NCBI RefSeq assembly: GCF_000472425.1
Contig: NZ_AXAI01000007.1
Span: 124,001 to 188,000, forward strand
Length of the DNA: 64,000 bases
Reading direction: 5' to 3'
Origin: Bradyrhizobium sp. Tv2a-2
GTDB taxonomy: Bacteria; Pseudomonadota; Alphaproteobacteria; Rhizobiales; Xanthobacteraceae
The notes below the pieces were generated by a model. The model made no database searches. It saw only the letters and a program-made list of their open reading frames with translations, and had not been told where the DNA came from. Below are positions 8,777-16,962 of this stretch, one piece after another (position 1 is the first letter of the stretch; each line of letters opens with the position of its first letter). A program made the translations under genes and the position numbers.

Positions 8777-10381
8777 TCATAACGGCCCGCGATATTCGCG
8801 GTTGGCGAGGCTCGCTTCCTCCAGATCGAGATCGCGCTCGATCCGCCGCCTGGTTTCGTCGGTGATCCTGCCGTCACGCAGCAGGCAATGGATGAACTCG
8901 CGTTCCGCCGTGATCAATTCGCGGGTCAGCCCGGTGCCGGTGGCCGAGACGTCGTGGCTATCGGGATCGAGCGAGGCGGGAAGCTGACTGAGCCGGACGT
9001 CGTGCCGCGCCCGCAACAGCCTGATGACTTCGTCGGGTAGTTCGCACTTCGCGGCAAGCCCATCCAGCGATTTGAGCGCGGCGTCGAGCGCCTCGCGTCG
9101 CGCAGTGATTTCCGCCTGATGGGCGGCCACAAGCTCGCTGCGGCCCGCGTCGGCCACCCCCAGCCAGCGCACCACCGGCGACAGCGACAGGCCCATGCCG
9201 ACCAGCGTGATCAGGATCACGCCGAAGGTGATGAACAGGATCATGTCGCGGTCGGGAAAGGGCTCGCCATTGGCAAGCGCGAGCGGCAGCGCCAGCGCGG
9301 CCGCGAGCGATACGGCGCCGCGTATGCCGGCAAAGGACAAGATGAAGGGCCATTGCCAGGGCGGCGACGGGTCGCGCTTGCGCAAGGACTTGCTTAGCCA
9401 CCGCGGGAGATAGATCGCGGGATAGACCCAGACGAAGCGCGCGATGACGACGATGGCGGTCACGAGCGCGGTCGCCATCAATATACTGCCCAGCGGGAAG
9501 GCCTTCGATTTCTCGAACAGCGAGCGCATCTCGAAGCCGGTGAGCAGGAACAGCAACCCCTCGATCAGATAGATCACAAGGTCCCAGAAGAAGATGCCCT
9601 GCAGGCGGGTGGCGAACGAGATCAGGAGCGGCCCGTTCCAGCTGGTGTAGAGCCCGCAGGCCACCGTCGCAATCACACCCGAGCCGCCGAAATGTTCGGG
9701 GATCCAATAGGAAATGTATGGCGTCAGCAGCGACAGCGTGATCTCGATCTGCGGATCGCGCGCGAAGCGGCGAGCGCGCAGGGTGAGCCAACCGATCGCC
9801 ACACCAAAGACGACCTCGCCCGCCACGATGCCCGCGAATTCACCGGTTGCCTTGGACAGCGAAAATCCGCCGCTGACAATTGCGATCACCGCAAAGCGAT
9901 AGAGAATCAGGGCAGTGGCGTCATTGGCCAGGCCCTCGCCCTCGAGCACGACCAGGATGCGGCGGGGGATATTGAGCTTGCGGGCGACTGCAAGCGGCGC
10001 CACCGCGTCGGTCGGCGCGACGATGGCGCCGAGCAGGAAGCCGACCTGCCAGGACAGGCCAATAAGATAGTGTGCAGCGATCGCAACCGCGGCTGCGGTG
10101 AAGATCACGCAGCCCACCGCGAGCAGCATGATCGGGCGGAGGTTGTATTTGAACTCGCGCCAGCTCATGGCGACGCTCGCCGAATAGATCAGCGGCGGCA
10201 GCACCACGAGCAGCACGAGCTCGGGCGACAGTTCCAGTTGCGGCATGCCCGGCACGAAAGCCACCGCAATGCCGGCGAGCAGCAACAGGATCGCGGGTGC
10301 AATGTCGGTTCGCCGCGCCAGGAGCGAGGCGATCGCCAGCACGGCGATCAGGATCAGGACAATCTGAAATGAGGCTTCCAT
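8777..10381 (-). CDS. CPA1 family Na+/H+ antiporter
   Basis: A 534-residue cation/proton antiporter of the CPA1 (NhaP/NHE) group, acting in pH and sodium balance at the inner membrane. About twelve hydrophobic segments fill residues 1-420. The ion-binding motifs are Thr124-Asp125 in APTDAVAP and Asn153-Asp154 in LEGEGLANDATAL. The C-terminal 110 residues form a soluble, charged helical domain, likely regulatory. The gene stands alone; the NTF2-like gene upstream is separated by 55 bases on the same strand. Whether it prefers sodium or potassium cannot be read from the sequence. Confidence 0.92.
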   Translation of the reverse strand: MEASFQIVLILIAVLAIASLLARRTDIAPAILLLLAGIAVAFVPGMPQLELSPELVLLVVLPPLIYSASVAMSWREFKYNLRPIMLLAVGCVIFTAAAVAIAAHYLIGLSWQVGFLLGAIVAPTDAVAPLAVARKLNIPRRILVVLEGEGLANDATALILYRFAVIAIVSGGFSLSKATGEFAGIVAGEVVFGVAIGWLTLRARRFARDPQIEITLSLLTPYISYWIPEHFGGSGVIATVACGLYTSWNGPLLISFATRLQGIFFWDLVIYLIEGLLFLLTGFEMRSLFEKSKAFPLGSILMATALVTAIVVIARFVWVYPAIYLPRWLSKSLRKRDPSPPWQWPFILSFAGIRGAVSLAAALALPLALANGEPFPDRDMILFITFGVILITLVGMGLSLSPVVRWLGVADAGRSELVAAHQAEITARREALDAALKSLDGLAAKCELPDEVIRLLRARHDVRLSQLPASLDPDSHDVSATGTGLTRELITAEREFIHCLLRDGRITDETRRRIERDLDLEEASLANREYRGPL

Positions 10382-10436
10382 GGTCCGACCATTCGCCCGG
10401 AAGCGGTCGAAAGGTCAATGCGGCGATGTTGCCGTC

Positions 10437-10811
10437 TCATTCCTTCAAATCGTACCGATACGACTTCGAGACGATCTGCCAGCCGTCGGCGAGCTTCATC
10501 GCCACCAGGTAGTCGGTGAAATAGCGCGGTGGCAATTGGCAGCGTACCTTGACGAAGGCGGTAGAGGCGTCGGATCGGTCGATGGTGACGATGAAATCCT
10601 CGCGCGGCTTGCCCTCACCCTTGGCCGAGGGGCGCTTGCGCACCCAGGCCAGCCAATCCGGCACGGTCAGGACCTTCAACTCGCCCTTCTCGACCCAGCG
10701 CAGGTCGGCCGAGGGGTGGAAGATGGCGCCGAGCTTGTCGGCATCGCCCTCATAGAGTGCGTCGAAATAGCCCTGCACCACGGCCTCGACGCTGGAACGG
10801 TCATAGCTCAT
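10437..10811 (-). CDS. NTF2-like/SnoaL-like small protein
   Basis: A 124-residue protein of the NTF2 fold. The N-terminal helix pattern VVQGYFDALYEGDADKLGAI and the strand pattern at the end (DYLVAMKLADGWQIVSKSYRY) match nuclear-transport-factor-2-like, lumazine-binding-type families. Such proteins can be small hydrolases, isomerases or binding proteins; no catalytic set is obvious. It lies directly upstream of the antiporter gene, but nothing links their functions. Confidence 0.8.
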   Translation of the reverse strand: MSYDRSSVEAVVQGYFDALYEGDADKLGAIFHPSADLRWVEKGELKVLTVPDWLAWVRKRPSAKGEGKPREDFIVTIDRSDASTAFVKVRCQLPPRYFTDYLVAMKLADGWQIVSKSYRYDLKE

Positions 10812-11024
10812 CGGTCTCTCCCTTGTTGCAGGTCTTTGTTGGTGGGTCTTTGGTTCCAGATCTTGAACCGAAATTGGTAATCGGCAAAGTACGAACCGCG
10901 GCGCGGCTGACGCGACAAAATTTCATGGATGTTGGCACCGGTGAGAGGCAGCATGGTGACCTGCCTCACAGGGCTTCCTGGTCCAGTTCTGGTAGCCAAG
11001 TGATGGTGGTGAAGGCATCGCATC

Positions 11025-12626
11025 ATGACGAATTGGCTTGGATCTCCCGGTTTCCGCAAAATCCTGCTGGCGGCTGCCCTGCTGCTGGTATGCCAGCCCG
11101 CCTTTGCCGACAAGCGCGTCGCGCTGATCCTCGGCAACTCCGCCTATCAGAACGCCCCGCCGCTGGCCAATCCGGTCAACGACAGCGCGCTGATCGCGGC
11201 GCGGCTGAAGGCGGCGGGGTTCGACGTGGTCGATTCGCGCCGCGACCTCTCCGCGCTGCAGACGCGCCGTGCGCTGCGCGATTTCGAGGACAACGCCCGC
11301 GATGCCGATATCGCTGTGGTCTATTACGCCGGGCACGGCATCGAGGTCGACGGCACCAATTACCTGATCCCGGTGGACGCCAAGCTGGAGCGTGATTCCG
11401 ACGTCTATGACGAGGCGCTGTCGCTGGATCGTGTGCTGGTCGCGGTCGAGCCGGCCAAAAAGCTCCGGCTCGTCATCCTTGACGCCTGCCGTGACAATCC
11501 CTTCGCCAAGACCATGAAGCGGGCGATTGCCTCACGCGGCATCAGCTCTGGCCTTGCCAAGATCGAGCCGACCAGCCCCAACACCCTGATCGCCTATTCC
11601 GCCAAGGCCGGTTCCACCGCCCAGGACGGCGACGGCAAGAACAGCCCGTTCACCACGGCGCTGGCGAGCCATCTCACCACGCCCGGGCTCGACGTGCGGA
11701 AGGCGTTCGGCTTCGTGCGCGACGATGTGCTGAAAGCGACCTCCAATCGCCAGGAGCCGTTTGTCTACGGCTCGCTCGGCGGCAACGATGTCGCGCTGGT
11801 TGCGGCGCCCGCTGCGCCCATCGCGGCCGCGCCGCAGCCGGCCGCGAGCTCGCAGGCCGATGCGCGGCGTGATTACGAATTGGCGATGCAGGTCGGCAGC
11901 AAGGCGGCGCTGGAGGCGTTCCTCGCGCAATACCCCAATGGCTTCTATGCAAGCCTGGCCCGCTCGCAGCTCGACAAGATCGCAACCGCGGCGCCGGCGG
12001 CTCCCGCCAAGCCGCAGCCGCCCGCGCCAGTGCAAGTCGCAAAGGGCCTGGACAAGCCCGCGGATGCATCATCCGCCGCGCCGGCCGTACCCGACAAGAG
12101 CACGAACGTCGCGGCGCTGACGGCCGGCGCCCCGCCGGCGGACCTCGCCAGATCCGTACAGGCCGAGCTGCGCCGCGTGGGCTGCCTGACCAGCGCTGCG
12201 GATGGTAATTGGAACGCGACCTCGCAGCGTTCGCTGTCGCAGTTCAACCGCTATGCCGGCACCAAATTCGATACCAAGGCCGCAAGCTCCGACGCGCTCG
12301 ATGCGCTCAAGCAGAAGTCCTCGCGGGTCTGCCCGCTGGTCTGCGAGCATGGCTACAAGGCCGACGGCAACCAGTGCATCAGGATCGTCTGTGCGGAGGG
12401 CGCGTTCCTCAATGACGACAATGAATGCGAGAAGCGGCGCGACAAGAGGCCGGTTGTGACGCGTGACAGGCCGGACTCGAGACAGGCGGTCGGCAGACGG
12501 TCTCAATCATCCATGTCAGCGACGATCCCAGCTCCTCCGGCCGCAACCAGCCGGCCGTTGACCGGTTCTGAACGTCAGTGGGGTTGCAACTCGAACGAAG
12601 CCATCATGTCGGGAAAGTGCCCCTGA
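11025..12626 (+). CDS. Secreted caspase-like (peptidase C14) protein with C-terminal Cys-rich tail
   Basis: A 533-residue protein with a signal peptide (residues 1-28, cut near AFA-DK) and a caspase-fold domain at about 30-260. The catalytic dyad is visible: His104 in YYAGHGIE and Cys155 in LDACRDNPF. A proline/alanine linker, a helical repeat-like stretch (YELAMQVGSKAALEAF) and a peptidoglycan-binding-like helix bundle (VQAELRRVGC, DGNWNATSQRSLSQF) follow, then a Cys-rich tail (CPLVCEHGY, CIRIVCAEG). Bacterial homologues cleave after arginine or lysine. The signal peptide places it in the periplasm. Its physiological role is not known. Confidence 0.9.
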   Translation: MTNWLGSPGFRKILLAAALLLVCQPAFADKRVALILGNSAYQNAPPLANPVNDSALIAARLKAAGFDVVDSRRDLSALQTRRALRDFEDNARDADIAVVYYAGHGIEVDGTNYLIPVDAKLERDSDVYDEALSLDRVLVAVEPAKKLRLVILDACRDNPFAKTMKRAIASRGISSGLAKIEPTSPNTLIAYSAKAGSTAQDGDGKNSPFTTALASHLTTPGLDVRKAFGFVRDDVLKATSNRQEPFVYGSLGGNDVALVAAPAAPIAAAPQPAASSQADARRDYELAMQVGSKAALEAFLAQYPNGFYASLARSQLDKIATAAPAAPAKPQPPAPVQVAKGLDKPADASSAAPAVPDKSTNVAALTAGAPPADLARSVQAELRRVGCLTSAADGNWNATSQRSLSQFNRYAGTKFDTKAASSDALDALKQKSSRVCPLVCEHGYKADGNQCIRIVCAEGAFLNDDNECEKRRDKRPVVTRDRPDSRQAVGRRSQSSMSATIPAPPAATSRPLTGSERQWGCNSNEAIMSGKCP

Positions 12627-12648
12627 CCGCGGCCAGGCTCTTCTCGTA

Positions 12649-13332
12649 TCACGACGCGATCGCGCTCGCGGCGATGTTGACCATCAAGGCGAGCAAGGCG
12701 GTGTTGTAGATGAAGGAGATGATGCCGTGCGCGGTCGCGGTGCGGCGGATGGTCTTGTCGGTGATGCCGACGTCGGAGACCTGGGCCGTCATGCCGATCA
12801 CGAAGGAAAAATAGACGAAGTCCCAGTAGTCGGCGTGGTCATGGCTGTCGCCGCTCGGAAACTGCAGCCCGCCGGGCTTGGCGCCGCGATAGTAGTCGTG
12901 GGCGTAGTGCAGGGCGAACGTCGTGTGCACCGCCGCCCATGACAGCGCGATGGTGGCGGTTGCAAGTGCGAGCCCAAATGCGCCACGGTGCGGCACGCCA
13001 AGCTCGAAGACGATCGCCGCAATGCTCGCGAATGCGCCGAGCGCGGCCACCATCAGGATCACGAAGCGTCCGTCGTCCTGCAACACGGCGTCGCGGCGGA
13101 TGCGGTGGTGCTCGCTCCGCAGGATCATGACGTAGACCAGAACCAGATAGATGGCGGCGAAGATGTCCCATGAGACCAGGAGCCGCGTCGTCAGCCGCAT
13201 CGCGCCGGGCAGCAGCAAGAAGGCGACGATGCCGGCCGCGACCGCGATGAAGGTGCGCGGTCGCGCATAGACCACGCGCACCGGCCGCGACATCTTGCGG
13301 AAGCGGACTAGGATGGGATCGTCAGCTTCCAT
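12649..13332 (-). CDS. DUF1345 integral membrane protein
   Basis: A 227-residue membrane protein with about six hydrophobic segments. The conserved core YYRGAKPGGLQFPSGD followed by YWDFVYFSFVIGMTAQVSDV identifies DUF1345, a family of unknown function. It starts 18 bases after the ispA stop on the same strand, so the two are probably cotranscribed. No enzyme motif is evident. Confidence 0.9.
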   Translation of the reverse strand: MEADDPILVRFRKMSRPVRVVYARPRTFIAVAAGIVAFLLLPGAMRLTTRLLVSWDIFAAIYLVLVYVMILRSEHHRIRRDAVLQDDGRFVILMVAALGAFASIAAIVFELGVPHRGAFGLALATATIALSWAAVHTTFALHYAHDYYRGAKPGGLQFPSGDSHDHADYWDFVYFSFVIGMTAQVSDVGITDKTIRRTATAHGIISFIYNTALLALMVNIAASAIAS

Positions 13333-13350
13333 GATTTTTCTGACGGCGCT

Positions 13351-14274
13351 CTAGTTCTTGCGCTCGGCGACAAAGTGTGCGGCGGCGCGCAGCACGTCGG
13401 CCCGCGCGCCAAAGATCGACAACGCCGCATCGCCGCGCGCGAGCAGGTCGCGCACGCGCTGCTTGGCGCCTTCGATGCCGAGCTGGGTGACGAAGGTGGT
13501 CTTGCCGAGCTCCGCATCCGCGCCGGCGGGCTTGCCGAGCGTCGCGGCATCGCCCTCGACGTCAAGCAGGTCGTCCGCGATCTGGAATGCCTCGCCCAGG
13601 GCGCGGCCGAAATCGTCGAGGGCATTGTACTCGGCGCTCGAGGCCTGGCCGAGGATTGCGCCCGCGATGCAGCCGAAGCGGAGCAGCGCCCCGGTCTTCA
13701 TCTGCTGCACGCGCGCGACATCGACCGGCTCGCGGTCGCCGAAACGGCCCTCGCCTGCGAGGTCAAGCATCTGGCCGCCGGCCATGCCGCCGATGCCGGA
13801 GGCGCGGGCGAGCGCCCGGGTCAGCGCCAGCCGAACGCTCGGTTCACGATGAATCTCGTCCCGGGTGATGATATCGAAGGCGATGGTGAGCAGCGCATCG
13901 CCCGCGAGGATCGCGGTCGCGTCGTCATAAACCTTGTGCAGCGTGGGGCGGCCGCGGCGCAGGTCGCTGTTGTCCATCGCCGGCAGGTCGTCATGGATCA
14001 GCGAATAGCAATGGATGCACTCGAGTGCTGCGCCAGCGAGCAGCGCGGCCTCGCGGCTCACGCCGAACACGGCAGCACTCTCCACCACCAGAAAGGGGCG
14101 CAGGCGCTTTCCCCCGCCAAGGCTCGAATAGCGCATGGCGTCGATCAGCCGCTTCGGCCGGGCGATCTCGTCCACAAGCACCCTGTCCGAGAGCAGGCTG
14201 GAGAGCAGGTTTTCGGTATCGTCCGCGGTCTTATCCAGGCGTTTGGTAAAGTCCGATACGGCCGTGGCGGTCAT
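13351..14274 (-). CDS. ispA: Polyprenyl synthetase, probably farnesyl diphosphate synthase
   Basis: A 307-residue prenyltransferase that condenses isopentenyl diphosphate with allylic diphosphates. The first aspartate-rich motif DDLPAMD at 95-101 and the second DDLLD near 232 bind magnesium-diphosphate. The DDx4D spacing and length fit bacterial farnesyl diphosphate synthase (IspA); a geranylgeranyl synthase is less likely but not excluded. The ATG at 14274 was chosen over an upstream one because homology-like sequence starts at MTATAV and GGAGC lies ten bases before it. It is divergent from mtgA. Confidence 0.92.
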   Translation of the reverse strand: MTATAVSDFTKRLDKTADDTENLLSSLLSDRVLVDEIARPKRLIDAMRYSSLGGGKRLRPFLVVESAAVFGVSREAALLAGAALECIHCYSLIHDDLPAMDNSDLRRGRPTLHKVYDDATAILAGDALLTIAFDIITRDEIHREPSVRLALTRALARASGIGGMAGGQMLDLAGEGRFGDREPVDVARVQQMKTGALLRFGCIAGAILGQASSAEYNALDDFGRALGEAFQIADDLLDVEGDAATLGKPAGADAELGKTTFVTQLGIEGAKQRVRDLLARGDAALSIFGARADVLRAAAHFVAERKN

Positions 14275-14478
14275 GTAGGGAAAGCTCCGGGTGATGGTCC
14301 AGAAGGAGGGACAATTTCGGCCGGACAATCCTTTATGCGACCGGCTTCGTCAATCGCACCTGCGGCAGCGCGCCGCCATAAAAGCGTTGAAAAAAGGCAG
14401 GACTTGTCAGGGAGATAGCATATCCCTGCGGTATTAACCGGTTCGTTTACCCTTTCGCTCCAACCCGAAACGGCTGAT

Positions 14479-15144
14479 TTGCGCGCCTTCCGGATTCTCC
14501 TGCTGATCGCCCTTGTCGTGCTCGCAGTGCCCTATGGTCTGGCGCCGCTGTACCGCACCGGCCACCCGGTCTCGTCGTTGATGGCCTGGCATTCCCTGAA
14601 GGGCGCCCCCGTGATCAGGCACTGGGTGGATTTGCCTGCCATGTCGCCGGCGCTGCCGGCCTCGGTGGTCGCCGCTGAAGACGCGCATTTCTGCAAGCAT
14701 CACGGCATCGACTGGGGAGCCCTGCGCGAGGCGATCGATGACGCCCAGGAGGGTGAGAAGGTCCGCGGCGCCTCGACGATCACCCAGCAGGTCGCGAAGA
14801 ACCTGTTCCTGGCCTGGCTGCCGGACGTGATTCGCAAGGTGTTCGAGTTTCCGCTGGCGCTCTGGATCGATTTCGTGCTGCCCAAGCAGCGGATTCTGGA
14901 ACTTTATTTGAACACCGCCGAACTGGGCCCCTCGGGCCAGTTCGGGGCCGAGGCGGGCGCCGATCATGCTTTCGGACGTTCGGCGACCATGCTGACGACA
15001 AGGGAGGCGGCGCTGCTGGCAGCTATCCTGCCCAATCCCGTCAAGCGCAGCGCCCGGAACCCGTCCCCGGGTGTCCGCCGTCTTGCGGGAACCTATATGA
15101 TCCGCGCTCAGGGCGTCAGGCGCTGTTGGGCTGAAGATCGTTAA
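14479..15144 (+). CDS. mtgA: Monofunctional peptidoglycan glycosyltransferase
   Basis: A 221-residue GT51 enzyme that polymerises lipid II into glycan strands. One N-terminal membrane helix (residues 5-24) anchors it. The GT51 motifs are present: [12 protein letters not shown] with the catalytic glutamate, [15 protein letters not shown], and the RKVFEFPLA and [10 protein letters not shown] motifs. The only usable start is TTG at 14479; no ATG or GTG lies between it and the in-frame stop at 14416. There is no transpeptidase domain, as expected for MtgA. It is divergent from ispA. Confidence 0.93.
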   Translation: MRAFRILLLIALVVLAVPYGLAPLYRTGHPVSSLMAWHSLKGAPVIRHWVDLPAMSPALPASVVAAEDAHFCKHHGIDWGALREAIDDAQEGEKVRGASTITQQVAKNLFLAWLPDVIRKVFEFPLALWIDFVLPKQRILELYLNTAELGPSGQFGAEAGADHAFGRSATMLTTREAALLAAILPNPVKRSARNPSPGVRRLAGTYMIRAQGVRRCWAEDR

Positions 15145-15314
15145 ATCCTGGGCCGGTTTCCGTGCATTTTTACGGTTCAACGCCCTAGCCTTGTGGCATT
15201 CCATCCTCTATAAGCGCGCACCTGAACCCCGTATTGGCTCGAGCGCGGTTTTTGGCGCGCCAGACCGTCCGCCCGCGGACGGCGGGTTTACGATTTACCC
15301 TAGAGGACACCGAC

Positions 15315-15497
15315 ATGGCCGTTCCCAGACGAAAAACTTCGCCCTCGCGGCGTGGCATGCGCCGCTCGGCGGATGCGATCAAGAAGCCCACTTATGTCGA
15401 GGACAAGGATTCGGGCGAGCTGCGCCGTCCGCACCACCTCGACCTCAAGACCGGCATGTACAAGGGCCGGCAGGTGCTGAAGAAGAAAGAGTCCTGA
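15315..15497 (+). CDS. rpmF: 50S ribosomal protein L32
   Basis: A 60-residue basic ribosomal protein. The opening [20 protein letters not shown] is the L32 signature. The expected zinc-binding cysteines of some L32 proteins are absent, as is usual for the C-minus alphaproteobacterial form. AGAGGA lies about seven bases before the ATG. It follows mtgA, a pairing seen in several Hyphomicrobiales. Confidence 0.97.
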   Translation: MAVPRRKTSPSRRGMRRSADAIKKPTYVEDKDSGELRRPHHLDLKTGMYKGRQVLKKKES

Positions 15498-15655
15498 TCT
15501 TTAGTGGTGGACGCTGTCGGGCAAGCTTGCGTTTGCCCGAATTCGGACCCATCGGCGCGTTAATTGTGGCGCGCCAGAACGGCCCCAGGCGACACCCAGG
15601 ACGGTTGCCGCCGCGGGAATGATCCGGTTCTTACAGCAGGCTTCAGCCCAAGACC

Positions 15656-16309
15656 ATGGTCGGTTTTCCGCTTCTTCTGATCCCGCTCGCGGTCTTCAAC
15701 ATCGTCGTGTTCCTGATGCCGGGCGTCTCCATCACGGAGCCGCTGTTCAGGCTGACGCTGATGTCACACGCGGAGTGGCAGATCACGCTGAGCGACATCC
15801 TGATCGCGCTCGGCATGCTCCTGCTGCTGCTTGAGGTGATCAAGGGCGCGCGTCCCGGCGCAAAATTCGTGATGGACCACCTGCTCTCGCTGGTGGTGTT
15901 CGGTGCAGCCGCTGCCGAATTCGTGCTCTGGCCGAAATTCGGCAACTCGACCTTTTTCCTGCTGACGCTGCTGGCGCTCGTGGATTTCATCGGCGGCATT
16001 GCGCTGCGCACCCGTCGCTCCGTGCAATATGCGCTGGTGCCGGTCGAGACGCGGCGCGAGAAGAAAGCCCGGCAGGCGGCGGAACAGCGGCGCACTGAGC
16101 CCGCGCCCGACGTCCCGCCGCAAGCTCCAACCCAGACCGCAGATGAGTCGCGGCCGCCGGCTGCGTCAGTCGCCGAATCGGTGCTCTCGGATTATCCGGG
16201 GCCCAAAGCCGCGCAGCCTGCGCCTGCTGAAAGCTCGCCGCAGGTCACCTCACCCGATCTGCAGCCATCAAGCAACACGCCGCCCACGCCCGACGCGCCC
16301 CAGCGGTAG
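15656..16309 (+). CDS. Membrane protein with Pro/Ala-rich tail, unknown function
   Basis: A 217-residue protein. The first 120 residues hold four hydrophobic segments (about 3-22, 44-62, 73-90 and 96-116), after which a basic stretch (TRREKKARQAAEQRR) leads into a disordered tail rich in proline, alanine and serine. The inside-positive rule puts the tail in the cytoplasm. I do not recognise a family with a known role. The stop codon TAG is contiguous with a copy of a family-B intergenic repeat. Confidence 0.7.
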   Translation: MVGFPLLLIPLAVFNIVVFLMPGVSITEPLFRLTLMSHAEWQITLSDILIALGMLLLLLEVIKGARPGAKFVMDHLLSLVVFGAAAAEFVLWPKFGNSTFFLLTLLALVDFIGGIALRTRRSVQYALVPVETRREKKARQAAEQRRTEPAPDVPPQAPTQTADESRPPAASVAESVLSDYPGPKAAQPAPAESSPQVTSPDLQPSSNTPPTPDAPQR

Positions 16310-16413
16310 AGCGTTTTCGAGCGAAGTGGACACCGGTTCGCGTGGAAGAAAACGCGTCAAAACAACAATCTGGAGCTTCGGTTCTGGTTCAATCAGAGCC
16401 GAAGCTGTTCTAG
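16310..16413. repeat. Intergenic repeat family B, copy 1
   Basis: The unit starts AGCGTTTTCGAGCGAAGTGG, continues through CACCGGTTCGCGTG and GAAAACGCGTCAAAAC, and ends with the small hairpin CTTCGGTTCTG ... CAGAGCCGAAG. The same unit in reverse orientation is at 41536-41635. This copy begins right at the stop codon of the preceding gene. Confidence 0.85.
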
Positions 16414-16468
16414 GTCTCGCGCCCTCATTCCTGATGAGAGGGTTGGGTGCTTGTCTCGATCAACCAGG

Positions 16469-16753
16469 CTAGATCATCTGCCTCGTCTTGAGTCCCGCGC
16501 CGGTGTTTCGGCGCGGGGGCGTGTAGGCGGAACGCGCATCCGCCGCACTGTCGCGCGGCCAACGTCTGCGCTCAGCGAGCTGCTCGGCATTTGCGATCAG
16601 CTGGGTGACAAAGGTCGGATCGGGCGAGGGGAAGCGCGGCGCCGGCGGTACCCATTGCGCTGCATCCACAACCGGCACGATGGCCGTCGAGGCGGGCTTC
16701 GCGCTCTCGGCGGGCCGGAGATAGGTTAATTGCAGCGGTCGGGTAGCTGACAT
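16469..16753 (-). CDS. Small conserved hypothetical protein
   Basis: A 94-residue soluble protein. The central motif PDPTFVTQLIANAEQLAERR followed by a DAxxAY element (ADARSAYT) recurs, from memory, in small uncharacterised proteins of Bradyrhizobium, so I treat the frame as real. The start is uncertain: ATG at 16753 has AGGGA eleven bases upstream, while ATG at 16765 and GTG at 16774 are also open. Function unknown; it stands alone between a repeat and the c-di-GMP gene. Confidence 0.6.
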   Translation of the reverse strand: MSATRPLQLTYLRPAESAKPASTAIVPVVDAAQWVPPAPRFPSPDPTFVTQLIANAEQLAERRRWPRDSAADARSAYTPPRRNTGAGLKTRQMI

Positions 16754-16962
16754 CGCAACTGACATCCCTGTCACGTTTTGGGACGTTGCCGCCCCTGCGA
16801 TTTACTTTCCCGCAAGCATTATGCCATGGCGCCCGCACCCGTGCCGGCCCGACTTCCGAACATGGTTTGCAGATTATTTATCAAGTTTACTTACGGTGGC
16901 AGCCAAACGAGCGCTATCTTTGGGCGTTAACGACGGACGTCCTGTCCTGAAACGAGGCGAAC

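Noticed and set aside
11025..12626. Caspase-like gene considered as part of an anti-phage or cell-death system
   Set aside because: It has a signal peptide and no neighbouring gasdermin, NLR, TIR or nuclease genes.
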